Assembly: GCF_023109105.1 (NCBI RefSeq)
Contig: NZ_JALDTZ010000006.1
Span: 1-64,000 of the forward strand
Direction: 5' to 3'
Origin: Streptococcus mitis
GTDB taxonomy: Bacteria; Bacillota; Bacilli; Lactobacillales; Streptococcaceae
Length of the DNA: 64,000 bases
Shown here: in pieces, positions 37,103 to 46,924 of the stretch
Numbering within the stretch: the first letter of the stretch is position 1
Layout: every line of letters begins with the position of its first letter
Made by a program: the position numbers and the translations under genes
The notes under the pieces: model-generated
The model's database searches: none
What the model saw: only the letters and a program-made list of their open reading frames with translations
What the model was told of the DNA's origin: nothing

Positions 37103-38449
37103 TTAGTAAAGATCTAAATAATTATCAATTTCCCATTGTGAAACAAAGGTTGCGTAGCTTGCCCATTCGATTCGTTTAGCTTCAAGGAAGCTTGTGTAGA
37201 TGTGATCTCCTAGGGCAGCCTTAACCACCTCATCCTCAGTCAAAGCCTTCAAAGCGTTGTGAAGAGTTGATGGAAGGTCCGTAATACCAGCTTCCTTACG
37301 CTCTTCTGCTGTCATGATGTAGATATTTTCTTCGATAGGAGCTGGTGCTTCGATTTTGTTTTCAATACCATGCAAACCAACTTCCAAAAGAACTGCCATA
37401 GCGATGTACGGGTTAGCCATTGGATCCACTGAACGCAACTCAAGACGAGTTCCCATACCACGTGAAGCAGGCACGCGCACAAGTGGCGAACGGTTACGAC
37501 CAGCCCATGCAATGTAAACAGGCGCTTCATAGCCTGGAACCAAACGTTTGTATGAGTTAACTGTTGGGTTGGTAATAGCTGTAAAGTTGTAAGCGTGCTT
37601 GATCAAACCGCCAAGGAAATGGTAAGCTGTTTCTGACAACTGCATTCCTTTTGGATCATTTGGATCAAAGAAGGCGTTATTGCCTTCTGCATCAAACAAG
37701 GACATATTACAGTGCATACCTGATCCAGCAATACCAAATTTTGGTTTGGCCATAAAGGTTGCGTAAAGCCCATGTTTGCGAGCAATGGTTTTAACAACAA
37801 GTTTAAAAATTTGAATCTTATCACAAGCACGGAGGACTTCATCGTACTTAAAGTCAATCTCATGTTGTCCAACCGCAACCTCGTGGTGACTCGCTTCTAC
37901 TTCAAATCCCATTTTGGTCAAGACATTCACGATTTCACGACGTGTATTGTCCGCAAGGTCCGTAGGTGCCAAATCAAAGTAGCCACCCTTGTCATTCACT
38001 TCAAGTGTTGGGTCTCCATTTTCATCCAATTTAAATAGGAAGAATTCTGGCTCTGGTCCAAGGTTAAAGGATTTGAATCCTACTTCTTCCATGTGACGAA
38101 GAGCACGTTTGAGATTACCACGAGGGTCACCTGCAAATGGTTCACCTTCTGTTGTATAGACATCACAGATCAAACCTGCAACACTTCCATTTTCATCTCC
38201 CCAAGGGAAGACTGTCCATGTATCTAAGTCAGGGTACAAGTACATATCTGATTCATTGATACGTACAAAACCTTCAATGGAAGATCCATCAAACATAGCC
38301 TTATTTGACAAGACCTTATCTAACTGTTCATCTGTAGCAGGAATTTCGACGTTTTTCATGGTTCCCAAAATATCTGAGAACATGAGACGGATAAAGGTAA
38401 CATTTTTTTCCTTGACTTCACGACGAATATCTGCAGCTGTGATTGGCAT
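37103..38449 (-). CDS. glnA: Glutamine synthetase, type I-alpha
   Basis: 448 residues. Makes glutamine from glutamate, ammonia and ATP. Visible: [30 protein letters not shown] loop [30 protein letters not shown], and no adenylylation Tyr site, as in the feedback-inhibited GSI-alpha type. It forms the glnRA operon with the repressor GlnR. Confidence 0.98.
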   Translation of the reverse strand: MPITAADIRREVKEKNVTFIRLMFSDILGTMKNVEIPATDEQLDKVLSNKAMFDGSSIEGFVRINESDMYLYPDLDTWTVFPWGDENGSVAGLICDVYTTEGEPFAGDPRGNLKRALRHMEEVGFKSFNLGPEPEFFLFKLDENGDPTLEVNDKGGYFDLAPTDLADNTRREIVNVLTKMGFEVEASHHEVAVGQHEIDFKYDEVLRACDKIQIFKLVVKTIARKHGLYATFMAKPKFGIAGSGMHCNMSLFDAEGNNAFFDPNDPKGMQLSETAYHFLGGLIKHAYNFTAITNPTVNSYKRLVPGYEAPVYIAWAGRNRSPLVRVPASRGMGTRLELRSVDPMANPYIAMAVLLEVGLHGIENKIEAPAPIEENIYIMTAEERKEAGITDLPSTLHNALKALTEDEVVKAALGDHIYTSFLEAKRIEWASYATFVSQWEIDNYLDLY

Positions 38450-38485
38450 GAGTTTTCTCCTTAATGTATGACTACTTGCGGTTGC

Positions 38486-38842
38486 CTAACCGCGACCAAA
38501 AGGTGACCGTACTGAAGCAAAGCGACCTTGTTGGAGGAGTTCATTGTGAAGTGCACGACGCACCTCAGTCTGACTCACCGCTTTCTTGGATTTCGCTTCA
38601 CGTTCAGCATATTTTTTCTTAATGGCAGCGATATTATAACCTTCAGAGATATAATCTTTGATTTCAAGTAGACGATCCATGTCATTCAAAGAATACATGC
38701 GACGGTTCCCTTCGTTTCGATCAGGCTTGATTAACTCTTGATCTTCATAATAACGAATCTGACGCGCCGATAGGTCGGTCAACTTCATAACACTGCCGAT
38801 AGGAAAAACAGCCATATTTCGGCGAAATTCTTTTTCCTTCAT
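38486..38842 (-). CDS. glnR: Nitrogen repressor GlnR (MerR family)
   Basis: 118 residues. MerR-type winged helix (FPIGSVMKLTDLSARQIRYYEDQELIKPDRNEGNRRMYS) and the short C-terminal tail that senses glutamine-bound GlnA (ending RFASVRSPFGRG). Represses glnRA and glutamine transport at high nitrogen. A GlnR box lies right before its promoter. Confidence 0.96.
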   Translation of the reverse strand: MKEKEFRRNMAVFPIGSVMKLTDLSARQIRYYEDQELIKPDRNEGNRRMYSLNDMDRLLEIKDYISEGYNIAAIKKKYAEREAKSKKAVSQTEVRRALHNELLQQGRFASVRSPFGRG

Positions 38843-38865
38843 TTACAATTTCCTTCTTTCTGTCT

Positions 38866-38918
38866 ATTATAGTCTAAAAAAAGACAAACGTCAATTGATA
38901 ATGTTATAAAATGTAACA
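38866..38918 (-). promoter_or_regulatory. glnRA promoter and GlnR box
   Basis: GlnR operator TGTTA-N7-TAACA (38902-38918), perfect fit to TGTNAN7TNACA, directly before -35 TTGACG (38889-38894) and -10 TATAAT (38866-38871) with a 17-bp spacer. Confidence 0.92.
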
Positions 38919-39446
38919 TTATTTTTCTTTTTTCTCTAAAAAGAGACGAATACGATCAATATCGTAATTTACGAGAATTGCGACAAAAACTCCCATGAAA
39001 GTTTCTGATACACGCGCAAACACGTACAAAATCGTTTCTCCACTCGGAATTGACAGGGTAATGATTAACATAGCCGCTACACCGCCAATAACACCTGCTT
39101 TGTTATTCATGGCTACATTTGTCATAATGGTTAACATGGTGCAGATTGGGACAACTACCAAGGTCACCCAAAAAGCCTCGTGGAAAAAGGTATTTAATAG
39201 GAAGAAGAGGAGGGCATAAAAGCCACCAATACTATTTCCTAGAATACGCGAAGTCCCAAAATGGACACTCTTATCAAAACTCTCCCTCAGGCTAAAAACA
39301 GCTGTCAAAGCACCTATTTGAAGACCTTTCCAGCCAAAAAAACCAAAAATCAAGAGAACTAGAAAAACAGCAATACCTGTTTTAAAGGTTCGCATACCAA
39401 GTTTGAACTGGGATTTATCGAATTTATATTTTTTAAAATAACTCAT
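38919..39446 (-). CDS. FUSC/aromatic acid exporter-like membrane protein
   Basis: 175 residues, four to five hydrophobic helices (KTGIAVFLVLLIFGFFGWKGLQIGALTAVF; SFDKSVHFGTSRILGNSIGGF), matching the N-terminal membrane domain of FUSC/DUF939 proteins thought to export aromatic acids. It lacks the large cytoplasmic domain, as in related short streptococcal proteins. Located between pgk and glnR, transcribed with neither for certain. Confidence 0.75.
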   Translation of the reverse strand: MSYFKKYKFDKSQFKLGMRTFKTGIAVFLVLLIFGFFGWKGLQIGALTAVFSLRESFDKSVHFGTSRILGNSIGGFYALLFFLLNTFFHEAFWVTLVVVPICTMLTIMTNVAMNNKAGVIGGVAAMLIITLSIPSGETILYVFARVSETFMGVFVAILVNYDIDRIRLFLEKKEK

Positions 39447-39531
39447 AATCTCAACTTTCTATTTCCATTTTATCATAAATTGGCTGATTTTATGATGAAT
39501 AGTTGAGAGGAAACGTTTTTATTTCAAGCAA

Positions 39532-39556
39532 AAGAAAAGAGGAACTGTCGTCCCTC
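39532..39556 (-). terminator. Distal terminator downstream of pgk
   Basis: GAGGgaCGACAGttCCTC hairpin with a T-rich tail on the minus strand, beyond the BOX element. Confidence 0.6.
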
Positions 39557-39576
39557 TCTCCTTTGATTCATTTATA

Positions 39577-39681
39577 ATACTCTTCGAAAATCAAATTCAA
39601 ACCACGTCAACATCGCCTTGCCGTACTCAAGTACAGCCTGCGGCTAGTTTCCTAGTTTTCTCTTTGATTTTCATTGAGTAT
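39577..39681 (+). repeat. BOX element (boxA-boxC)
   Basis: 105 bp from ATACTCTTCGAAAATC to TTTTCATTGAGTAT without boxB; contains the BOXA1R-like core (GTCAACATCGCCTTGCCGTA). Located between the pgk remnant and the distal terminator. Confidence 0.92.
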
Positions 39682-39687
39682 AAAATC

Positions 39688-39759
39688 TTATTTTTCTGTC
39701 AAAGCTGCAAGTCCTAGAAGAACTTCACCTTCAAGAAGTTCCATTGATGCTCCACCACC
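39688..39759 (-). pseudogene. Stray 3' end of a second pgk
   Basis: Twenty-three codons plus stop reading [23 protein letters not shown], nearly identical in protein to the last codons of the intact pgk 110 bp upstream ([23 protein letters not shown]) but clearly different in bases. No start or upstream frame. It looks like the relic of a recombination or duplication at the pgk 3' end. The surrounding 39447-39875 otherwise holds only terminators and BOX. Confidence 0.85.
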
Positions 39760-39783
39760 GCGTCACAAATACCTACACTAACA

Positions 39784-39814
39784 CAAAAAGGTGACATAGC
39801 CACCTTTTTGTTAA
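39784..39814 (-). terminator. pgk-proximal terminator
   Basis: AAAAAGGTG/CACCTTTTT hairpin with A and T runs, 60 bases after pgk. Confidence 0.75.
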
Positions 39815-39875
39815 CGTTTCAGTTTTGTTCCTTTTTCTACAAAATCAGGATTTTGTAGAGACTAACGGGCTGAAT

Positions 39876-41072
39876 TTATTTTTCTGTAAGTGCAGCCAAA
39901 CCTGGCAATACTTTACCTTCGAGAAGCTCCATTGAAGCGCCTCCGCCCGTACTGATCCATGAGAATTTGTCTGCACGTCCAAGGTTGATAGCTGCGGCAG
40001 CTGAGTCACCACCACCGATGATTGATTTAACGCCTGGTTGTTTCACGATAGCGTCCATCACACCGATTGTACCAGCTTGGAAGTCTGGGTTTTCAAATAC
40101 ACCCATAGGTCCGTTCCATACAACTGTTTTAGCACCAGTCAAAGCTTCGTCAAATTTAGCGATAGATTTTGGACCGATATCAAGACCAAGGAAGCCTTCA
40201 GAAACTGCTTCACCTTCAGTGTCACGCACTTCAGTGTAACCAGCAAATGCGTTTGCTTCTTTTGAGTCAACTGGCAAGATCAATTTACCGTTTGCTTTTT
40301 CAAGAAGAGCTTTCGCAACATCCAATTTGTCTTCTTCTACAAGTGAGTTACCGATTTCGATACCTTGTGCTTTGTAGAATGTGTAAGTCATACCACCACC
40401 GATAAGGACTTTGTCAGCTTTTTCAAGCAAGTTTTCGATAACACCGATCTTGTCTGAAACTTTTGAACCACCAAGGATCGCTACGAATGGACGTTCTGGA
40501 GTTTCAACTGCTTCTTGGATGTAGGCAATTTCGTTTTCAAGAAGGAAACCAGCAACTGCTTTTTCAACGTTTGCTGAGATACCAACGTTAGATGCGTGAG
40601 CACGGTGAGCTGTACCGAATGCATCGTTTACGAAGATACCATCTCCAAGTGATGCCCAGTATTTACCAAGTTCAGGATCGTTTTTAGATTCTTTCTTGCC
40701 GTCAACATCTTCGTAACGAGTGTTTTCAACCAAGAGAACTTGTCCATCTTCAAGAGCGTTGATAGCTGCTTCCAATTCAGCACCACGAGTGACACCTGGG
40801 AAAACAACGTCTTGACCAAGTTTTGCTGCCAAGTCTGCTGCTACAGGAGCAAGTGATTTACCAGCTTTATCAGCTTCTTCTTTCACACGTCCAAGGTGAG
40901 AGAAAAGAATTGCACGTCCACCTTGTTCGATGATGTACTTAATAGTTGGAAGAGCTGCTGTGATACGGTTGTCGTTAGTGATTACGCCATCTTTCAATGG
41001 TACGTTGAAGTCAACACGAACGAGGACTTTTTTACCTTTCAAGTCAACGTCTTTAACAGTAAGTTTTGCCAT
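39876..41072 (-). CDS. pgk: Phosphoglycerate kinase
   Basis: 398-residue glycolytic enzyme forming ATP from 1,3-bisphosphoglycerate. [11 protein letters not shown] signature, [17 protein letters not shown], and the C-terminal nucleotide segment GGGDSAAAA and [19 protein letters not shown]. Codon use is strongly biased as in highly expressed genes. Single gene with its own upstream region, divergent from the phosphate symporter. Confidence 0.98.
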   Translation of the reverse strand: MAKLTVKDVDLKGKKVLVRVDFNVPLKDGVITNDNRITAALPTIKYIIEQGGRAILFSHLGRVKEEADKAGKSLAPVAADLAAKLGQDVVFPGVTRGAELEAAINALEDGQVLLVENTRYEDVDGKKESKNDPELGKYWASLGDGIFVNDAFGTAHRAHASNVGISANVEKAVAGFLLENEIAYIQEAVETPERPFVAILGGSKVSDKIGVIENLLEKADKVLIGGGMTYTFYKAQGIEIGNSLVEEDKLDVAKALLEKANGKLILPVDSKEANAFAGYTEVRDTEGEAVSEGFLGLDIGPKSIAKFDEALTGAKTVVWNGPMGVFENPDFQAGTIGVMDAIVKQPGVKSIIGGGDSAAAAINLGRADKFSWISTGGGASMELLEGKVLPGLAALTEK

Positions 41073-41239
41073 GTTACAAAAACCCCTTTATTTATTTTAT
41101 TCGAAACTATTATATCACACTTTTGAAATATAAGGAAAGATTTCACAAGATTTTTCGATATTTAATCTTCATGTCATTTTAGAGTCTATTATTTTTGATT
41201 TTTATCACAAATTTTCTTTCTAAAATTTCATCTTAACAC

Positions 41240-41268
41240 TTGTTAGATTTACTTTTATCCTTTAAAAT
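41240..41268 (+). promoter_or_regulatory. Promoter of the Na/phosphate symporter gene
   Basis: -35 TTGTTA (41240-41245), 17-bp spacer, -10 TAAAAT (41263-41268), ~40 bp before the start. A pgk promoter must lie in the same 240-bp divergent gap, but I could not define it. Confidence 0.55.
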
Positions 41269-41311
41269 AGAATAGGAGAAATTCCGTTATTATTTTTCGG
41301 AGGAAAAAGAA

Positions 41312-42943
41312 ATGTCCATTAATTGGCAGGAAATTTTATTTCACTTTTTAGGTGGTCTGGGACTATTCTTATATAGTATCAAGACCATGGGAGACGGTTT
41401 GCAACAAGCTGCTGGAGATCGCCTTCGTTTTTACATTGACAAGTACACTAGCAATCCCTTTTTAGGCGTTCTAGTCGGAATCGTCGTGACTGCCCTGATT
41501 CAGTCAAGTACGGGGGTTACAGTTATCACGGTCGGACTGGTCAGCGCTAGTCTTCTCACTCTTAGACAGGCTATCGGAATTATCATGGGAGCCAACATCG
41601 GAACCACTGTTACTTCCTTTATCATCGGTTTCAAACTAGGAGAGTATGCTTTACCCTTGATTTTCCTTGGAACTATGTTCCTCTTCTTCACAAAAAACAG
41701 AACAGCAAACAATATCGGGCGCATCCTGTTTGGTGTCGGGGGAATCTTCTACGCCCTCAACCTCATCAGTGCCGGCATGAGCCCTCTTAAAGATTTACCA
41801 CAATTCAAGGAATATATGGTAACCTTGGGACAAAATCCTATTTTAGGAGTTTTTGCCGGTGCAGTGATCACCGTTCTCATCCAGGCCTCTTCTGCGACAA
41901 TCGGGATTTTGCAAGGTCTCTATGCAGGTGGATTTCTTGACCTTCAAGGTTCTCTACCAGTTCTCTTCGGGGATAATATCGGGACAACCCTAACAGTTAT
42001 CATCGCGGCAGCTGGAGCCAATGTCTCTGCGAAACGCGTTGCTGCAACCCACGTCACCTTTAACGTGTTAGGAACTATCCTTTGCTTAATCTTATTAGGC
42101 CCCTTCACTGCTATGATTGAGTACTTCCAAGCACTCCTTCACCTCTCACCTGAGATGACTATTGCCTTCTCTCACGGTGCCTTTAACGTAAGTAACACCA
42201 TTGTACAATTTCCATTCATCGGAGCCTTGGCTTTCTTTGTAACCAAACTCATCCCTGGTGAAGACGAAGTTGTCAAGTACGAGCCGCTTTACCTTGATGA
42301 GCATTTAATTAAACAAGCTCCATCAATCGCTCTCGGAAATGCGAAGAAAGAACTCCTTCACTTAGGAAATTATGCTTCTAAAGCCTTTGACCTTTCATAC
42401 AACTACATCATTGACCTCAATGAAAAGGTTGCTGAAAAAGGTCACAAGACAGAAGAAGCCATCAATACCATCGATGAAAAATTGACTCGTTACCTTATTA
42501 CTCTTTCAAGTGAAGCCCTTAGCCAGAAAGAAAGTGAAGTGCTGACCAACATCCTTGATTCATCCCGTGATTTGGAACGGATCGGGGATCATGCAGAAGC
42601 CCTAATCAACCTGACTGACTATCTTCAACGTAAAAATGTTGAGTTCTCTGAAGCTGCTTTGCAGGAATTGGCTGATATTTATCAAAAAACTACTGGCTTT
42701 ATCAAGGATGCCCTTGATAGCGTGGAAAACAATGATATCGAAAAAGCTCAAAGTCTGATTGAACGCCATAAAGAAATCAACAATATGGAACGTGTTCTCA
42801 GAAAGACCCACATCAAACGCCTTAACAAGGGTGAGTGTTCAACACAAGCTGGGGTCAACTTTATCGACATTATTTCCCACTATACTCGTGTATCTGACCA
42901 TGCCATGAACCTTGCTGAAAAGGTCATCGCTGAACAAATCTAA
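41312..42943 (+). CDS. Na/Pi cotransporter (NptA/YjbB) with PhoU-like domain
   Basis: 543 residues. Two inverted Na_Pi_cotrans repeats with the QSSTGVTVITVGL and QASSATIGILQGL motifs (around 67 and 200), about eight helices, then a PhoU-like helical domain (~350-540; SSRDLERIGDHAEALINL). Imports phosphate, or regulates phosphate entry, with sodium. The GGAGG site is strong. It is known in pneumococcus as the second phosphate uptake route. Confidence 0.9.
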   Translation: MSINWQEILFHFLGGLGLFLYSIKTMGDGLQQAAGDRLRFYIDKYTSNPFLGVLVGIVVTALIQSSTGVTVITVGLVSASLLTLRQAIGIIMGANIGTTVTSFIIGFKLGEYALPLIFLGTMFLFFTKNRTANNIGRILFGVGGIFYALNLISAGMSPLKDLPQFKEYMVTLGQNPILGVFAGAVITVLIQASSATIGILQGLYAGGFLDLQGSLPVLFGDNIGTTLTVIIAAAGANVSAKRVAATHVTFNVLGTILCLILLGPFTAMIEYFQALLHLSPEMTIAFSHGAFNVSNTIVQFPFIGALAFFVTKLIPGEDEVVKYEPLYLDEHLIKQAPSIALGNAKKELLHLGNYASKAFDLSYNYIIDLNEKVAEKGHKTEEAINTIDEKLTRYLITLSSEALSQKESEVLTNILDSSRDLERIGDHAEALINLTDYLQRKNVEFSEAALQELADIYQKTTGFIKDALDSVENNDIEKAQSLIERHKEINNMERVLRKTHIKRLNKGECSTQAGVNFIDIISHYTRVSDHAMNLAEKVIAEQI

Positions 42944-42962
42944 GAGACAAGAAGCTATCCTG

Positions 42963-43114
42963 ATACTCAATGAAAATTAAAGAGCAAACTAGGAAGCTAG
43001 CCGCAGGTTGCTCAAAGCACTGCTTTGAGGTTGTAGATGAAACTGACGAAGTCAGTAACCATATATACGGCAAGGCGAAGCTGACGTAGTTTGAATTTGA
43101 TTTTCTAAGAGTAT
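42963..43114 (-). repeat. BOX element (boxA-boxB-boxC, reversed)
   Basis: 152 bp from ATACTCAATGAAAATT to TTTTCTAAGAGTAT, with boxB block (CAAAGCACTGCTTTG, ACTGACGAAGTCAGT) and the BOXA1R-like ACGGCAAGGCGAAGCTGACG. Lies just after the phosphate symporter gene. Confidence 0.93.
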
Positions 43115-43192
43115 GAACAGGATGGCTTTTTCTTCTCCAAACCAAGAATTACTTTTCTACCCTATAGAAAAATGCTTTGATTCACAATGGAA

Positions 43193-43489
43193 TCAAAGCA
43201 TTTTAAATAGCTCCCCATACATAATCGCAGAAGCTGCAGTTCCTCTGTACTTGGCTTCTTCTCTTTTGATAAAGCGAGCCAAGTTGAGCAACTCAGGTGC
43301 CGGATGTTTGGGGTTTAGGAGCAATTCACGATTGACCAGGCCTGAGAGACGAACTGCCAGCAATTGCTCATTTGTAGTAGGCAGTTTTTTAGCAGTCTCT
43401 AGGAGAGCAGCAACTAAATCTTCACTCAAATCATGTCGAGCATGATTATAAAGATCTTTTATAAGGCTTTCTAGGTTTGGTTCTACCAT
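43193..43489 (-). CDS. Enterocin A-type bacteriocin immunity protein
   Basis: 98-residue soluble helical protein. The pattern of LIKDLYNHA...LLETAKKL...NEQLLAVRLSGLVNRELLLNPKHPAPELLNLARFIKRE resembles the four-helix EntA immunity family, which protects against class IIa bacteriocins. The start at 43489 follows GGGAGGT; a GTG three codons earlier is possible. No bacteriocin gene lies beside it; it trails pepA on the minus strand, so it may be an orphan immunity gene. Confidence 0.6.
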   Translation of the reverse strand: MVEPNLESLIKDLYNHARHDLSEDLVAALLETAKKLPTTNEQLLAVRLSGLVNRELLLNPKHPAPELLNLARFIKREEAKYRGTAASAIMYGELFKML

Positions 43490-43509
43490 CCCTACCACCT
43501 CCCTTATGT

Positions 43510-44574
43510 TTAATAATTTTTAATCAAATCAACCGTTGAACGATCCAATTTCTTCACCAAGGCTTGTAAGAAAGCTTGCGCTTCTAAGAAGTCATCCATA
43601 GCGTAGAGGGTTTGGTGAGAATGGATATAACGAGCGCAGACACCGATAGTTGTAGAAGGAACACCTCCATTTTTCAGATGGGCTGCGCCAGCGTCCGTTC
43701 CGCCTTTACCACAGTAGTATTGGTACTTGATACCAGCTTCCTCAGCCGTTGTCAAAAGAAAATCCTTCATCCCTGGGAGAAGCAAATGACCTGGATCATA
43801 GAAGCGAATCAAAGTTCCATCCCCAATCTTGCCTTGACCACCATAAACGTCACCTGCTGGTGAACAGTCAACTGCCAGAAAGACCTCTGGGTCAAACTTA
43901 GTTGTAGAAGTATGAGCACCACGAAGACCAACTTCTTCTTGGACGTTAGAACCAAGATAGAGTTCATTGCCAAGTTTTTGACCTGACAGAGCTTCAGCTA
44001 GCTCGCTAACCATAAGAACCCCGTAGCGGTTGTCCCAAGCTTTTGAGATGATATTTTTTTCATTGGCTGTAAGGATTGCGCTACTATCAGGTACGATGGT
44101 ATCGCCAGGACGGATGCCAAAACTTTCTGCCTCAGCCTTGTCCACAAACCCACCATCAAAGACAATATCCGCAACAGCAGGCATGGTTGGTCCACCCTTT
44201 CCACGAGTCAAATGTGGAGGGACAGAGCCTGAAATCACAGGAATTTCACGACCATTACGTGTTAAGAGTTTGAAACGTTGGCTACTGACCACCATAGGAT
44301 TCCAGCCACCGATTTCTACAACACGGAAGGTACCATCTGGCTTGATTTCGCTGACCATAAAACCAACTTCATCCATGTGAGAAGCGACCAAGACGCGCGG
44401 TGCATCTGCAGCTTCTGAATGTTTAATTCCGAAAATACCACCCAAGCCATCTGTCACCACTTCATCCACATGCGGTGTCAACTTTTCACGAAGATAAGCA
44501 CGAACAGGTGCTTCATGACCTGAGATTGCAGCAAGTTCTGTTACTTCTTTGATTTTTGAAAATAATGTTGTCAT
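43510..44574 (-). CDS. pepA: Glutamyl aminopeptidase (M42 family)
   Basis: 354-residue dinuclear metallo-aminopeptidase (M42) that trims N-terminal acidic residues. Metal and catalytic segments: VASHMDEVGFMV, GSNVQEEVGLRGAHT, AVDCSP, and a late HSHQTLY His. Cytosolic dodecamer in relatives. Transcribed together with the immunity-like gene. Confidence 0.92.
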   Translation of the reverse strand: MTTLFSKIKEVTELAAISGHEAPVRAYLREKLTPHVDEVVTDGLGGIFGIKHSEAADAPRVLVASHMDEVGFMVSEIKPDGTFRVVEIGGWNPMVVSSQRFKLLTRNGREIPVISGSVPPHLTRGKGGPTMPAVADIVFDGGFVDKAEAESFGIRPGDTIVPDSSAILTANEKNIISKAWDNRYGVLMVSELAEALSGQKLGNELYLGSNVQEEVGLRGAHTSTTKFDPEVFLAVDCSPAGDVYGGQGKIGDGTLIRFYDPGHLLLPGMKDFLLTTAEEAGIKYQYYCGKGGTDAGAAHLKNGGVPSTTIGVCARYIHSHQTLYAMDDFLEAQAFLQALVKKLDRSTVDLIKNY

Positions 44575-44812
44575 TTCAGTTCCTTCTTTCTTTCATCCAT
44601 TTTACCACTTTTTATAGGAGAAGGACAGCGGAAAGGTGGATTTCTGAGTTAGGATCTTCGTCTTTCTCTATCTTAGAAAAAGATAGCATTCTCTTACATG
44701 TGGGGTGAAATCTAAGAAACTTTCCAAGATTAACTAAATCATTCATTCCCAAACAAAAAAACAATTTAATAATATATTCGTTCATTTTTTTCACGAAATT
44801 CGCAGAAAATAG

Positions 44813-44841
44813 TTGACTCTGCCTTCTTATTTCTTTAAAAT
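44813..44841 (+). promoter_or_regulatory. galE promoter
   Basis: -35 TTGACT (44813-44818), 17-bp spacer, -10 TAAAAT (44836-44841), 28 bp before the start. The 44575-44812 gap shows no gene. Confidence 0.75.
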
Positions 44842-44869
44842 AGTACAAAAATAGGAAAAGGAAAAAATC

Positions 44870-45868
44870 ATGACCAAAACAATTCTTGTTACAGGTGGGG
44901 CTGGCTACATTGGCTCCCATACTGTTAAAGCTCTTTTAAATGCTGGCTATCAGGTTCATGTTCTAGATAACCTCTCTACAGGAAATCGTTCAGCTGTAGA
45001 TAGTCGTGCTAGCTTTAAACAACTGGACGTTTATGATGCTAGTGCCTTAAAAACCTACTTGGAAGAAAACAAGATTGACGCTGTTCTCCATTGTGCAGGT
45101 GAGATTGTTGTGAGCGAAAGTATTGAAAATCCAAGTAAATACTTCACTGCCAATGTTGCTGGTATGAATCAAGTTCTCAAAGTTTTATCTGAAGTTGGTA
45201 TTCAAAAAATCATGTTCTCTTCGACTGCTTCTCTTTATGGTAATAACTGTATTGACAAGCCAGCCACTGAAGATACTCTGCTCGACCCTGTCAACCCTTA
45301 TGCAGAGACAAAACTGATGGGTGAACGAATGATTTACTGGATGGCTAATCGCTACGACTGGAAATATGTCATTTTCCGTTACTTTAATGTAGCTGGGGCT
45401 GAAATGGATGCTTCAAACGGTCTGCGCGTAAAAAATCCAACTCACATCATTCCAAATATCAACAAGACCGCATTGGGACAAAATGATAGCCTAAAAATAT
45501 TTGGAGATGACTACGATACACGTGATGGTTCATGTATTCGAGATTACATTCATGTCTTGGACCTTGCACAGGCTCATGTTAAAGGATTGAACTACCTATT
45601 TCAAGAAGACAGTTCTTCTCAAATCTTTAACTTAGGAACTGAAAAAGGCTATACTGTCAAAGAAATCTTTAAAACTGCTGAAGAATTACTGGATCAAAAA
45701 ATCCCACACGAAATTGTTGCTCGTCGTGCTGGTGACCCAGCTAGCGTCCTAGCAGACGCATCAAAAGCTAAACAATATCTTGACTGGCAGGCCAGCTACT
45801 CCCTCGAAGATATTATTTTATCAGATTATCGTTGGCGTGTTAAAGAAGGCAAAAACATTTTGGAATAA
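44870..45868 (+). CDS. galE: UDP-glucose 4-epimerase
   Basis: 332 residues, short-chain dehydrogenase fold: NAD motif GGAGYIGSH, SSTASLYG, catalytic YAETK, RYFNVAGA. Interconverts UDP-glucose and UDP-galactose for Leloir metabolism and glycan building. Monocistronic; not linked to galK/galT here, so it may serve capsule or teichoic acid precursors. Confidence 0.93.
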   Translation: MTKTILVTGGAGYIGSHTVKALLNAGYQVHVLDNLSTGNRSAVDSRASFKQLDVYDASALKTYLEENKIDAVLHCAGEIVVSESIENPSKYFTANVAGMNQVLKVLSEVGIQKIMFSSTASLYGNNCIDKPATEDTLLDPVNPYAETKLMGERMIYWMANRYDWKYVIFRYFNVAGAEMDASNGLRVKNPTHIIPNINKTALGQNDSLKIFGDDYDTRDGSCIRDYIHVLDLAQAHVKGLNYLFQEDSSSQIFNLGTEKGYTVKEIFKTAEELLDQKIPHEIVARRAGDPASVLADASKAKQYLDWQASYSLEDIILSDYRWRVKEGKNILE

Positions 45869-45892
45869 ATAACAGAAACATCAATCATAAAT

Positions 45893-45953
45893 AAAAACAC
45901 AGATAGATGACACTTAGTAAATACCAAGTATCATCTATCTGTGTTTTATACAT
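45893..45953. terminator. Bidirectional terminator galE/yidD
   Basis: 17-bp perfect inverted repeat AAAACACAGATAGATGA and its complement, ~20-nt loop, with A/T ends, between convergent genes. Confidence 0.9.
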
Positions 45954-45965
45954 TAGAATACAATC

Positions 45966-46202
45966 TTACTTTGAATTTCTTTTCAAAGTAAAGTGGTCTG
46001 AGACGGGGTCCTTACCTGTTTTCGACCAGGGATGGCAACGTAATATCCTAGCCAAGCCCATCAAGACACCTTTGAAGCCATGTTTTTCAATAGCCTGAAT
46101 CATATAGTTTGAACAGGTAGGCTCAAATCGACAAGAGGGTGGAAAGGCTGGTGAGATAAAACGTTGGTAAAAGCGCACAGATGCAATTAAAATTCTTTTC
46201 AT
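45966..46202 (-). CDS. yidD: Membrane protein insertion efficiency factor YidD
   Basis: 78-residue amphipathic protein with the family core [22 protein letters not shown] and [12 protein letters not shown]. Assists YidC/Sec insertion. Its start is the base right after the rluB stop region (end-to-end), so it belongs to the rluB-scp string. Confidence 0.95.
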   Translation of the reverse strand: MKRILIASVRFYQRFISPAFPPSCRFEPTCSNYMIQAIEKHGFKGVLMGLARILRCHPWSKTGKDPVSDHFTLKRNSK

Positions 46203-46924
46203 TATTTCTTGGTTACAGCCATGGTGTGTAGTTGGCTGATTTCTTTTTTATTGAGACGGCGTGATTCCCCTGGACGAAGGCCTGTCAAATCTAGATGTCC
46301 AAAATGTGTCCGAGACAACTTATCAACTTGGAGTCCAACTGCTTCAAACATCTTTTTAACCTGATGGTTACGTCCTTCATGAATAGTCAGCTGTACTACA
46401 GAGCGGTTTTTAACAGGATCTACTTTGAGAATTTCGTAGACGGCTGGCTTCGTCTTCTTGCCATCAATCTCAAGACCACAAGTCAAGGGACGGAGGTTTT
46501 CTTTGTTAGCAATCCCTTTTACACGCGCCACATAGACCTTGTCGATTTCATTACGAGGGTGAATCATCTCATCGGTAAAGTCACCATCATTGGTCAAAAT
46601 CAAGACACCTGATGTATCCCAGTCCAAACGTCCTACAGGATAGATACGCTCTTTCACATTAGGCAAAAGATCGACAACCGTCTTGCGACCCTTGTCATCT
46701 GTCACGCTTGAAATCACACCACGTGGTTTGTTGAGCAGATAGTAGACTTTTTCTTCGTTATAGATGGGTTGGCCTTCAACTTCGACCTTATCACCAGACT
46801 TGATAGTTGTCGCAAGTTCATGCACTACTTGACCGTTGACAGTCACCAAGCCCTGCTTGATCAACTCTTCTGCTTTTCTCCTACTGGCCACACCTGCGTG
46901 GGCAATATATTTATTGATTCTCAT
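46202..46924 (-). CDS. rluB: 23S rRNA pseudouridine synthase RluB
   Basis: 240 residues: S4 domain at the N-terminus ([22 protein letters not shown]) and the RsuA/RluB catalytic core with [19 protein letters not shown] (catalytic Asp). Modifies 23S U2605. Overlaps the end of scpB by 14 bases. Confidence 0.95.
   Translation of the reverse strand: MRINKYIAHAGVASRRKAEELIKQGLVTVNGQVVHELATTIKSGDKVEVEGQPIYNEEKVYYLLNKPRGVISSVTDDKGRKTVVDLLPNVKERIYPVGRLDWDTSGVLILTNDGDFTDEMIHPRNEIDKVYVARVKGIANKENLRPLTCGLEIDGKKTKPAVYEILKVDPVKNRSVVQLTIHEGRNHQVKKMFEAVGLQVDKLSRTHFGHLDLTGLRPGESRRLNKKEISQLHTMAVTKK

Noticed and set aside
39577-39681. Repeat read as RUP
   Set aside because: It carries the BOXA1R core and boxA/boxC ends, so it is BOX.
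44612-44920. 102-codon minus-strand frame upstream of galE
   Set aside because: It overlaps the galE promoter and start, has no ribosome site and shows no protein-like pattern.
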